Source of the DNA: Geobacillus subterraneus | Lineage (GTDB): Bacteria > Bacillota > Bacilli > Bacillales > Anoxybacillaceae | Direction of reading: 5' to 3' | DNA length: 64,000 nucleotides | Assembly (NCBI RefSeq): GCF_001618685.1 | Contig: NZ_CP014342.1 | Span: forward strand, 1,426,001 to 1,490,000 | In this document: in pieces, positions 52,233 to 60,254 of the stretch | How positions within the stretch are numbered: position 1 is the stretch's first letter | Layout: every line of letters begins with the position of its first letter | Translations under genes and position numbers: made by a program | Notes under the pieces: generated by a model | What the model saw: only the letters and a program-made list of their open reading frames with translations | What the model was told of the DNA's origin: nothing | The model's database searches: none

Positions 52233-54101
52233 GTGAAGAAAAAAGTGATTTCCGCGTTGTCAGGGTTGGCAGCTGGAGTGTTGGCGTCAACTGTCTTTTT
52301 CGGCAATTTTTCCACTCCTGATACCGTTTCGACTGCATCGGCCAAAACCGATGCGGAAAAAGTGTACGTTCCGTTTGGTGAAAAAGATGAATATTACTTG
52401 TTCGCCTCTGGTGGCCACTCGGGGCAAATGTTTATTTACGGGGTGCCGTCGATGCGGCGCATTCGCACGGTTCCTGTCTTTTCGCCCGATCCGGCGACCG
52501 GCTACGGCTGGGATACCCATTCGAAAAAAATGCTTGGCGGCTATACGTGGGGCGATTTGCATCATCCGGCTTTCTCGGAAACGAATGGAGAATATGACGG
52601 CAAGTATATGTTTGCGACCGATGTGGCGAACAGCCGGGCGGCAGTGATGGATTTGAAAACGTTTACGGTCAAAGACATGATCGAAGTCCCCAATACGAGC
52701 GGTCCGCACTGTGCCGCGTTTGTGACGGAGAATACCGAATACTTATTTTTGCCGACCCGATTTTCCGTTCCGATCGGCCATCAGTACGCCTCGCTTGATG
52801 AGTATAGCGAAAAATACCGTGGCGTCATGAGTGCGGTCACGTTCAATGAAAAAGCGCAAAAGCTGCACATTGCCTATCAAGTTGCGCTGCCCCCGTGGTC
52901 GTACGATTTGTCCGATGCCGGGAAAAAAATATCAAAAGATTGGGCCGTGCTGACAACGTACAATACGGAAGAAGCGACAACAAACTTGGAAATCAACGCG
53001 TCTCAAGAAGACCGCGATTTTATCGTGTTGTTCAACTGGAAAGAGCTTGAGAACATGGTGAAAGCGGGGAAATATGACAATGTCGGCGGCCAAAAAATGA
53101 TCTTTCCGGAAAAGCATAAAGGGGGCATTTATTTGGTACCGGTCGCCAAATCGCCGCATGGCGTCGACGTTACCCCAGACGGGAAATATTTCATCGCCTC
53201 CGGGAAGCTCGCCCCGTTGTTGACGGTATTTTCGTTTGAAAAGGCGTTTCAGGCGATTGAAAAGAAAGAGTTTGCCGGCGAGCGGAACGGCATCCCGATT
53301 TTGAAATACGAATCGGTGATGGAGCGGGAAGTCAATCCGGAAAACGCGCTTGGGCCGCTGCATACGCAGTTTGATGACAAAGGCATGGCGTATACGACGA
53401 TGTTTATTTCGTCTGAAATTGTGAAATGGAATCCGGAAACCGGCGAAGTGCTTGACCGCGTTCCGGTTCAATATTCGCCAGGGCATGCCGTCGCGGCGGA
53501 AGGGGATACCGTATCTCCGGACGGCAAATATTTAGTGTCGCTCAACAAGTTGGCGAAAGACAGCTATTTATCGGTCGGGCCGTCCCACCCGGAATCGATG
53601 CAGCTCATTGACATTAGCGGTGACAAAATGAAAGTGATCCAATCGTCGCCGGTCGATCCGGAACCGCACTATGGGCAAATGATCAAGGCCGATAAAATTA
53701 AAACGGTTGAAGTGTACCCGAAAGAGAACAACAATCCAGACGCTGTGTACAACCAAAAAGACGCCCGCATCGTCCGGAAAGGAAATGAGGTGCACGTCTA
53801 CGGCATCGCAATGCGTTCGAAGTTTATTTTTGATGCCAATGCGAAGCGGCCGGACGTCATTGAAGTGAATGAAGGAGATAAAGTTGTCATCCACCTGACG
53901 AACCTTGACTTTGATGAGGACATTACCCATGGTTTTGCCATCAACCAGTATAACTTGAATATGGAAATTCAGCCGGGACAAACGAACACGATCGAGTTTA
54001 CCGCCAATAAGCCGGGAACGTACCCGTTGTATTGCACGAACTTCTGTTCAGCGCTGCACCAAGAAATGACCGGGTATTTGTTGGTAAAGCCGAAACAATA
54101 A
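52233..54101 (+). CDS. nosZ: Nitrous oxide reductase, Sec-type (clade II)
   Basis: 622 residues. It reduces N2O to N2 outside the membrane. The signal peptide (KKKVISALSGLAAGVLAST) lacks a twin-arginine motif, as in clade II enzymes. CuZ propeller histidines are seen in GDLHHPAFSETNGEYDG (about 106) and in GPHCAAF. The C-terminal CuA cupredoxin domain has HGFAINQYNLNMEIQPG and YCTNFCSALHQEMTGY with both cysteines, histidine and methionine (about 600-612). GTG at 52233 follows GGGAGGAACG; a farther ATG at 52218 contains that site. Genes for maturation (nosD, nosY, nosF) follow. Confidence 0.96.
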   Translation: MKKKVISALSGLAAGVLASTVFFGNFSTPDTVSTASAKTDAEKVYVPFGEKDEYYLFASGGHSGQMFIYGVPSMRRIRTVPVFSPDPATGYGWDTHSKKMLGGYTWGDLHHPAFSETNGEYDGKYMFATDVANSRAAVMDLKTFTVKDMIEVPNTSGPHCAAFVTENTEYLFLPTRFSVPIGHQYASLDEYSEKYRGVMSAVTFNEKAQKLHIAYQVALPPWSYDLSDAGKKISKDWAVLTTYNTEEATTNLEINASQEDRDFIVLFNWKELENMVKAGKYDNVGGQKMIFPEKHKGGIYLVPVAKSPHGVDVTPDGKYFIASGKLAPLLTVFSFEKAFQAIEKKEFAGERNGIPILKYESVMEREVNPENALGPLHTQFDDKGMAYTTMFISSEIVKWNPETGEVLDRVPVQYSPGHAVAAEGDTVSPDGKYLVSLNKLAKDSYLSVGPSHPESMQLIDISGDKMKVIQSSPVDPEPHYGQMIKADKIKTVEVYPKENNNPDAVYNQKDARIVRKGNEVHVYGIAMRSKFIFDANAKRPDVIEVNEGDKVVIHLTNLDFDEDITHGFAINQYNLNMEIQPGQTNTIEFTANKPGTYPLYCTNFCSALHQEMTGYLLVKPKQ

Positions 54102-54106
54102 ACCGA

Positions 54107-54124
54107 GGGGGCGGACGCGCCCCC
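54107..54124 (+). other. GC hairpin between nosZ and the next gene
   Basis: GGGGGCG (54107-54113) pairs with CGCCCCC (54118-54124), loop of four, no T run. It may protect the nosZ 3' end so that nosZ is made in excess of the maturation factors. Confidence 0.5.
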
Positions 54125-54152
54125 CCTGACTAACAAAAGAGGTGTGAAGAAA

Positions 54153-54719
54153 ATGGCTGCAGCGAAACTGTCTCCGTTGTCTGCCGTCTTTGTCGGCGCG
54201 GCCGGAGGATTGCTGCTTTTGTCTTTAGCGTTTCCTTGGTGGGGGATGGATTTCATCGCTCCGCAATATCCGGAAGGATTAGAGATTATCGTTTATCCGA
54301 ATCGGCTTGAAGGGGATATCGACATTATTAACGGACTCAATCACTATATCGGCATGAAGCCGTTTAGTGAAGAGAGCTTTCCGGAACTTGGCTATTTGTC
54401 CTACATCGTGATCGCTATGGCCATAGCGGCATTCATCATCGCGTTCACGAGAAGCAAAAGAGGGCTGTACGTGTTCATCGCCGCCTTTCTCATTGGCGGG
54501 GCGCTCGGTCTTTACGATATTCATCGCTGGCTCGCTGACTTTGGAACGAATTTAAACGATAACGCCCCGATCGATATCGATCCGTTTGTGCCGCCGATTT
54601 TCGGAGAAAACCGGATCGCCAACTTTACGACGTTCAGCTATTTTGCGACCGGTGCGTATCTCGTCGGTGCCGCGTTCGTTTGCCTGCTCGTTCCGCTATG
54701 GAAGGAGAGAAAAACATGA
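54153..54719 (+). CDS. Membrane protein of the nos cluster (NosB-like position)
   Basis: 188 residues with four hydrophobic segments. Between segments one and two lies an outside loop (residues about 33-70) containing YPNRLEGDIDIINGLNHYIG. This loop pattern and the place between nosZ and nosD are typical of the uncharacterised integral membrane protein of clade II nos operons. It may take part in electron transfer to NosZ or in assembly. Its stop codon overlaps the nosD start (ATGA). Confidence 0.8.
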   Translation: MAAAKLSPLSAVFVGAAGGLLLLSLAFPWWGMDFIAPQYPEGLEIIVYPNRLEGDIDIINGLNHYIGMKPFSEESFPELGYLSYIVIAMAIAAFIIAFTRSKRGLYVFIAAFLIGGALGLYDIHRWLADFGTNLNDNAPIDIDPFVPPIFGENRIANFTTFSYFATGAYLVGAAFVCLLVPLWKERKT

Positions 54720-56017
54720 AGCGATGGCTGCTCATTTCCTTGTTCATTTTTTTCTTTTTCGATGTTCCGAAAGAAGCGGCTGCCGGCCAGACGCTGCAGC
54801 AACTGATTGACGCTGCTCCGGCTCACGGCACGATTCGCCTAACAGGCCAAACGTACATTGGCGATATTGTCATCGACAAACCGCTGACCATCATCGGCAC
54901 AAAAGGCACGGTCATTCAAGGAAGCGGGCGCGGCAATGTGATTTCGATCAAAGCGCCGCATGTCACCATTACGCATGTGACCGTCACGAACAGCGGAAAA
55001 AGCCGGAGCACGCAAGAGGAATACGTCGGCATCAAAGTTTATTCCGATTATAATACGCTAGAACACATAACGGTAAAACAATCGTTTCATGGCATTTACT
55101 TGAGTCAGGCGCATCACAACCGGATTGCCAACGTACGGGTGATCGGCGAACAAAACGGAGAAATCGCCGGACAAGGAAATGGGCTGCACATTTATTATTC
55201 TAATTTTAATGAGCTTGAACATAACACCATTATCGGAACGAGAGATGGCATCTTTTTTGACTACGCCAATCATAACGTCGCCAAAGGAAATGAAGTGTCT
55301 CACACCCGTTACGGGCTTCACTACATGTATTCGGATGATAACGCGTTTGATGACAATACGTTTATGCTTAATAACGGCGGGGCGGCGATCATGAACTCGA
55401 ACCGGATTGTCCTGAAAAACAACCGCTTTTTCTTCAACAAAGGAATGCGCTCGTTTGGGTTGTTGCTGCAGATGGCAAATGACAACCGGATCATTGGCAA
55501 TACGTTTTATCAAAACGAGCGGGGATTGTATATTGATCAGTCGAACGATAATTTTTTGCAGCGAAATGTCTTTTTGCAAAATGAGATCGGCATTGAGCTT
55601 TGGTCGAGTTCACAGCGGCAAACGTTTACGGAAAACCGGATTTGGAAAAATACGATTGCTGTCGCGCGCCTTGGCGGCGGGGACAGGAATAGGTGGGATT
55701 TTCGCGGGGTTGGCAACGACTGGGGCGGCGAAGCGGCGTTGCTTGATTTGAACCAAGATGGGAAAGGGGATTCCCCGTTTCGCTATGCGTCTTCCTTTCA
55801 TAAGTTAGCGGAAGAAAATGAACTGGCGTATTTGTTTTTGTCGTCGCCGAGCTTAGGTGTCTATGAGGCGATCAACGAATGGCGGCAGACAGACGAAGTG
55901 ATGGCGGTCGATCATGCGCCGCTTGTGAAAAAGACCATATCAGCCGGCTGGTGGTGGGGACTGCTCGGCTTTGGAGCCATCGCGGTGATCGTGCCGAAAA
56001 GGAGGATTCGGAGATGA
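54716..56017 (+). CDS. nosD: Copper-site maturation protein NosD
   Basis: 433 residues. Signal peptide, then a right-handed beta-helix with CASH-type repeats: many NRI-, NEL- and NDN- turns (HHNRIANVRV, NFNELEHNTI, NANH-like turns, NDNRIIGNTF). A C-terminal membrane helix (AGWWWGLLGFGAIAVIV) ends in a basic tail. NosD works with NosY and NosF to deliver copper or sulfur for the CuZ site. Overlaps its neighbours on both sides by four bases. Confidence 0.94.
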   Translation: MKRWLLISLFIFFFFDVPKEAAAGQTLQQLIDAAPAHGTIRLTGQTYIGDIVIDKPLTIIGTKGTVIQGSGRGNVISIKAPHVTITHVTVTNSGKSRSTQEEYVGIKVYSDYNTLEHITVKQSFHGIYLSQAHHNRIANVRVIGEQNGEIAGQGNGLHIYYSNFNELEHNTIIGTRDGIFFDYANHNVAKGNEVSHTRYGLHYMYSDDNAFDDNTFMLNNGGAAIMNSNRIVLKNNRFFFNKGMRSFGLLLQMANDNRIIGNTFYQNERGLYIDQSNDNFLQRNVFLQNEIGIELWSSSQRQTFTENRIWKNTIAVARLGGGDRNRWDFRGVGNDWGGEAALLDLNQDGKGDSPFRYASSFHKLAEENELAYLFLSSPSLGVYEAINEWRQTDEVMAVDHAPLVKKTISAGWWWGLLGFGAIAVIVPKRRIRR

Positions 56018-56811
56018 GCTACATTTGGAAAGAATGGCTTGAGCTTTCGCGGGGGAAGGCGTTTTGGCTGTTTTTTCTGCTCGTTGTTGCCGCATCGCTT
56101 TCCGTATTGATGAGCGCAAAATCGTTGCCGGCTGAGCATGGACTGACTATTTTTTTGCAGATGCTGTTTGACATGAATGCGTACATCGTTCCGCTTCTTT
56201 GTTTATTTTTTGCTTCTTTTTCCGTCATGCAGGAGAAAGAGCAGCGGACGATGGTCATGATTGTCGTCAAAAGCGGGCCGCCTTGGATGTTTTTATGGAA
56301 AAAAAGCGCGGCGATCCAGCTCATTACAATGACGGTGTTTGTCATTTGGTACTTCGTTTTGATCATTCCGGCCAAGTTTTTGTTTGTCTTTCATTTATCG
56401 TATTTTCTTTCTTTTTTGCTCGCCACGATGGTGCTTGTGTTTATTTTTAATCAAATTGGAATTTGGCTCGGTTTCGCGTGCAAGACGAAAATTCAGTTGA
56501 TTGGCGCCAACTTGTTTGCCGCGTTCTTTTTCATTTATTTGTATGACTTTGCGCTGCTTTCTGTTTTGCCGTCGGTGACGTATGACAATGTGCATGTGTT
56601 CTCCTTCGTGTATTTTCTGCAGCCGCTTCATGCGCTCCGTTTTTACTTAGAGACGTCGCTCGGGATGTTCTCGCTCGATTATTTGTCGCGGACGATGAAA
56701 AAATTTTTCTCCTTCTCTCCCGGCGTCCTTGTTGCGCTCAATATCGCGGTCTGGGGGATGGGGGCGCTAGCGGCATCGATGCTGTGGAGCCGAAAGGGGG
56801 AAGAACGATGA
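56014..56811 (+). CDS. nosY: ABC permease NosY
   Basis: 265 residues, six hydrophobic segments, ABC-2 type permease. Seen: the amphipathic start SYIWKEWLELSRGKAFW, EKEQRTMVMIVVKSGPPWMF after the second helix, and NQIGIWLGFACKTKIQLIGA. It forms the exporter with NosF. The start overlaps the nosD stop (ATGA), and its stop overlaps nosF in the same way. Confidence 0.9.
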   Translation: MSYIWKEWLELSRGKAFWLFFLLVVAASLSVLMSAKSLPAEHGLTIFLQMLFDMNAYIVPLLCLFFASFSVMQEKEQRTMVMIVVKSGPPWMFLWKKSAAIQLITMTVFVIWYFVLIIPAKFLFVFHLSYFLSFLLATMVLVFIFNQIGIWLGFACKTKIQLIGANLFAAFFFIYLYDFALLSVLPSVTYDNVHVFSFVYFLQPLHALRFYLETSLGMFSLDYLSRTMKKFFSFSPGVLVALNIAVWGMGALAASMLWSRKGEER

Positions 56812-57470
56812 TTGAAGTGGCGGGATTGACAGTTTCGTACCGAAACAACAAAGTGCTTGATGATGTCCATCTTGTCATTCAGAAAGGGGAGCGGTGTGCT
56901 TTAGTCGGGCGAAACGGCGCCGGCAAGTCGACATTGATTCATAGCTTGCTGAACTTGCTTCCGGCAGCAAGCGGAACGGTGTATATTGACGGCATTGATC
57001 ATCGGCGGCACGAGTGGAAAAAGAAAGTCGCCTATTTGCCGGAAAAGTTTCAGCTGTATCCTCAGTTAACGGGGGAGGAAAATGTCCGCTTTTTTGCCTC
57101 GTTGCACGGCGCGGTCGATGAAGAGCGGATCGAAGACGTTTTGCACACCGTCCGGTTATGGGAAGCGCGCCATATGAAAAGCAAGCAGTATTCGAAAGGG
57201 ATGCTGCAGCGGCTCGGGCTTGCTATTATGCTGTACTACGATGCTGACTTGCTGATTTTAGACGAGCCGACAAGCGGGCTTGATCCGTTAGGAAGGGCGG
57301 ACGTGCTGGCGATTTTACGCTCTTTGCCGAACAAAACGGTGTTGCTGTCGTCGCACCATATTGACGAAGTCAGGCAGCTCTGCACCCATGTCGCCTATTT
57401 GGAAAACGGGAAGATCACGAAATACCGAGTCGAAGATTTTGAGCTTAGCACACTGATGGAGGGAGAATAA
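56808..57470 (+). CDS. nosF: ABC ATPase NosF
   Basis: 220 residues. Walker A GRNGAGKST (about 34-42), Q-loop LPEKFQLYPQLTGEEN, signature variant YSKGMLQRLGLA, Walker B LLILDEPTSGLDPLG (about 149), and switch histidine in LLSSHHIDE. NosF is somewhat shorter than the usual 300 because the C-terminal extension is lacking, as in other Gram-positive copies. AAGGGGGAAG ribosome binding site lies inside nosY. Confidence 0.94.
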   Translation: MIEVAGLTVSYRNNKVLDDVHLVIQKGERCALVGRNGAGKSTLIHSLLNLLPAASGTVYIDGIDHRRHEWKKKVAYLPEKFQLYPQLTGEENVRFFASLHGAVDEERIEDVLHTVRLWEARHMKSKQYSKGMLQRLGLAIMLYYDADLLILDEPTSGLDPLGRADVLAILRSLPNKTVLLSSHHIDEVRQLCTHVAYLENGKITKYRVEDFELSTLMEGE

Positions 57471-57471
57471 A

Positions 57472-58383
57472 GTGAGGCAACAATGGATGATCGTGATGGC
57501 AGCGCTTCTCTTCTTGCTTGCCGGGTGTCAAGGAAACGATTGGACGGTGTCGGTGAAAACGACCCCTTTTTATAAGGAAGGGACGGCTTCTTCGTTTGCG
57601 GTCGCCATCCAAAAGGACGGGAAGCCGGCGGGTGGGCTTGAAGTGACGGCGGTCTTTGAGATGGCGAATATGGATCACGGGCAAACAGTCGTCCAATTGG
57701 CGGAGAAGGAACCCGGCCTTTATGAAGGGAACGTGCAGCTGCCGATGGACGGAGAATGGGACGCTTTGTTGCAAATCAAAGACGGCGATGAGACGGTCGA
57801 AAAGCTCGTTACCCTCAAGGTGAAGAAGCAAGACGTGGCAGCGATGATCAATGGCACCGCGATTACAGCGGCAGAAGTCAAGTTCTACCAAACACGCTGG
57901 CAAATTGAGATCTCTTCGGCCATGGAAGCGGTCAAAAAGCAGTATCGCGGCGAAGAGCTCAACGAGCGGCTCAGTTATTGGAAACGGCAGTTGAATGAGA
58001 CGACTGAGCCCCGCTCCGCTGTTACCCGTCTCATTGAACTGCACTCGATGGCGCTGCTTGCCGAAGAAAAAGGCTATTCAGTAGATGAACCGGCCGTTGA
58101 TCGTGAAGTGGAAAACAGAAAGCGGCAATACGAAGGGAGCGAAACCGCTCAAACACTCATCCGCCAATACGGTGAGGCGGCATTTTGGAAGCAAGAACGG
58201 CGGTATGTCCAGCTCGTTTTGTTGGCGCAAAACGTGTGGAACGACATGGTAGAACAAGTGAAAAATGAGCATCCGAATGTAACGGAGGCGGAGATGCGTT
58301 TTTTGGCGCAAAAGAAGTATGACGAGTTGCTCGTTTCCCAAATCGACTCTTTGTCCATTCAACTGTATCTTTCCGGACGATAG
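57472..58383 (+). CDS. Lipoprotein fusing a YtkA-like and a SurA-like domain
   Basis: 303 residues. Signal peptide with lipobox LLAGC (cysteine about residue 19). Residues 25-115 form a YtkA/FixH-like beta domain (FEMANMDHGQTVVQLAEKEPGLYEG), with the MxxMDH segment that may bind copper. Residues 120-300 are helical, with INGTAITAAEVKFYQTRW and EKGYSVDEPAVDREVENRKRQY, as in SurA/PrsA N-terminal chaperone domains; no peptidyl-prolyl isomerase domain is present. It follows nosF by one base, with GTG start. It may chaperone NosZ or hand over copper; both are inference. Confidence 0.75.
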   Translation: MRQQWMIVMAALLFLLAGCQGNDWTVSVKTTPFYKEGTASSFAVAIQKDGKPAGGLEVTAVFEMANMDHGQTVVQLAEKEPGLYEGNVQLPMDGEWDALLQIKDGDETVEKLVTLKVKKQDVAAMINGTAITAAEVKFYQTRWQIEISSAMEAVKKQYRGEELNERLSYWKRQLNETTEPRSAVTRLIELHSMALLAEEKGYSVDEPAVDREVENRKRQYEGSETAQTLIRQYGEAAFWKQERRYVQLVLLAQNVWNDMVEQVKNEHPNVTEAEMRFLAQKKYDELLVSQIDSLSIQLYLSGR

Positions 58384-58389
58384 TTTAGA

Positions 58390-58426
58390 AACATTGCCTG
58401 ATCGGAATGAAAGGCAATGTTTTTTT
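58390..58426 (+). terminator. Terminator of the nos operon
   Basis: AACATTGCCT (58390-58399) pairs with AGGCAATGTT (58412-58421), followed by a T run. Confidence 0.92.
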
Positions 58427-58435
58427 GTTGTTGAT

Positions 58436-58549
58436 GAATGATTATGATCGTTTTAAATACTATTTTTGATTAATATTGAGTGATAATGAATGATTTTGAT
58501 TGATTTTTTCTTTGCTTTCGCTTATGATAAGGGTACAAGCGATATCGCT
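58436..58549 (+). promoter_or_regulatory. fru operon promoter, direct-repeat operator and palindrome
   Basis: TTGATT (58500-58505), 17 bp, TATGAT (58523-58528). Two 15-bp direct repeats, GAATGATTATGATCG (58436-58450) and GAATGATTTTGATTG (58488-58502), agree at 13 of 15 bases and start 52 bp apart, about five helical turns. The second overlaps the -35. The perfect palindrome AGCGATATCGCT lies at 58538-58549 just after the start. DeoR-type regulators often use direct repeats, so FruR is the likely ligand. Confidence 0.65.
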
Positions 58550-58568
58550 CATCATGGGAGGTGGGAAC

Positions 58569-59321
58569 GTGTTGACCGAAGAGCGCCACCGCCTCATTTT
58601 GGAACTTTTGGCGCAAAAAGGAGTTGTCAAGCTGCAAGAGCTCGTAGAGGCGACCGGTTCGTCCGAGTCGACGATTCGCCGCGATTTGACGCAGCTTGAA
58701 AAAGAAAAACAGCTGCGCCGCGTGCACGGCGGAGCGGCGTTGTTGCAGCAAAAACGCGAAGAGTTAAGCGTGTCGGAAAAGTCGCTGAAATATATAGAGG
58801 AAAAGCGGCGGATCGCCGCCTATGCGGCCAGCTTGGTGCAAAAAGGAAACTGCATCTATTTGGACGCGGGAACGACAACGTGGGAAATGATTCCGCACTT
58901 GGCTGACAAAGAAGTCACCGTGGTCACGAACGGCGTGATGCATGTGGAGCGGCTGCTTGAGCATAACGTCACGACGTACTTAGTCGGCGGCATGATTAAG
59001 CCGAAGACGAAAGCGTTAATCGGCCGCGGAGCCATTGAGTCGCTGCGGCAGTACCGCTTTGATCAATGTTTCATCGGCGCCAACGGCGTGCACGACGAAT
59101 ATGGCTATACAACGCCGGATCCGGAAGAGGCGCTCGTCAAATATACGGCCATGCAACTGGCGCAACGTGCGTATGTGCTTGCGGATCATTCGAAGTTGAA
59201 TGAAAGCGCGTTCGCCAAAATCGCCGATTTGCATGAGGCTGTATTAATTACGGATGAGTTGGATGAAGAGTGGCAAGAACGATACAAAGCAAAAACAACA
59301 GTAGAGGTTGTCGCCCTATGA
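58569..59321 (+). CDS. fruR: DeoR-family regulator FruR
   Basis: 250 residues, one fewer than B. subtilis FruR. Winged helix: LQELVEATGSSESTIRRDLTQLEKE (about residues 21-45, in parts), then RVHGGAAL. The sugar-phosphate domain has LDAGTTTWEMI, VVTNGVMHVERL, VGGMIKPKTKALIG and ADHSKLNESAFAKI. It probably represses fruKA and responds to fructose 1-phosphate. The GTG at 58569 fits GGAGG (58558-58562). Its stop overlaps the fruK start. Confidence 0.9.
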   Translation: MLTEERHRLILELLAQKGVVKLQELVEATGSSESTIRRDLTQLEKEKQLRRVHGGAALLQQKREELSVSEKSLKYIEEKRRIAAYAASLVQKGNCIYLDAGTTTWEMIPHLADKEVTVVTNGVMHVERLLEHNVTTYLVGGMIKPKTKALIGRGAIESLRQYRFDQCFIGANGVHDEYGYTTPDPEEALVKYTAMQLAQRAYVLADHSKLNESAFAKIADLHEAVLITDELDEEWQERYKAKTTVEVVAL

Positions 59322-60229
59322 TTTATACATGTACGTTAAATCCATCGGTTGACTATGTGGTTCATGTTGATGAATTGCGTGTCGGGGAATTGAACCGTGC
59401 GATGAAAACGTTGACATTCCCGGGCGGGAAAGGGATTAACGTGTCGCGCGTGCTCAAGCGTCTTGGCGTCGACAGCACGGCGCTCGGGTTTGCGGGCGGA
59501 TTTACCGGTGCGTTTATCGAAAACGAACTCCGAAAAGAAGAAATCGCCTGCGACTTCGTTCATGTTCCCGGCCAGACGCGCATTAATGTAAAGCTGAAAG
59601 CCGGGCTTGAGACGGAAATTAACGGTCAAGGCCCGGCCATCGCCAGCGAGGATGCTGCGCAGCTGACAGCGAAAATCGAGGCGCTTTCCGCTGATGACGT
59701 CCTTGTGTTGGCGGGAAGTGTGCCGCCATCGCTGCCGGCGGATGTATACGAGCAGCTGGCAGCGGAGACAGTGAAGCGGCAAGCCCGCCTTGTCATCGAT
59801 ACAAGCGGTCCGGCGCTCCGATCGTTGCTTGCCTGCCGGCCGTTTCTTGTCAAGCCGAACCATCATGAGCTTGCTGAGCTGTTTGGCGTCTCTGCGCTGA
59901 CGAAAGAAGAAGTCGTCATCTATGGCCGCCGTCTGACCGAGATGGGCATTTGCCATGTCATCGTATCGATGGGCGGTGACGGAGCATTTTATTTCGGCAA
60001 GGAAGCTGCGCTGTTTGCTGAGGCGCCTAAAGGAACGGTGAAAAATTCAGTTGGGGCGGGCGATTCGATGGTTGCGGGCTTTTTAGCCGCCTATGCGGGC
60101 GGAAAACCGATCGCGGAAGCGTTCGCCTACAGCGTAGCGGCCGGAAGCGCAACGGCGTTTTCCGAAGACTTGTGCACGAAAGAGGAAGTGGAAACACTCG
60201 TCGGCCGCGTTCGCGTCGTGCGTTTATAA
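59318..60229 (+). CDS. fruK: 1-phosphofructokinase
   Basis: 303 residues, identical in length to B. subtilis FruK. PfkB family: TLNPSVDYVVHVDEL, GGKGINVSRVLKRLG (about 40-54), and NSVGAGDSMVAGF with the catalytic aspartate (about 248). It phosphorylates fructose 1-phosphate to fructose 1,6-bisphosphate. ATGA overlap with fruR. Confidence 0.95.
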   Translation: MIYTCTLNPSVDYVVHVDELRVGELNRAMKTLTFPGGKGINVSRVLKRLGVDSTALGFAGGFTGAFIENELRKEEIACDFVHVPGQTRINVKLKAGLETEINGQGPAIASEDAAQLTAKIEALSADDVLVLAGSVPPSLPADVYEQLAAETVKRQARLVIDTSGPALRSLLACRPFLVKPNHHELAELFGVSALTKEEVVIYGRRLTEMGICHVIVSMGGDGAFYFGKEAALFAEAPKGTVKNSVGAGDSMVAGFLAAYAGGKPIAEAFAYSVAAGSATAFSEDLCTKEEVETLVGRVRVVRL

Positions 60230-60254
60230 GCGGAAATAAAGGGGGATCACACAA

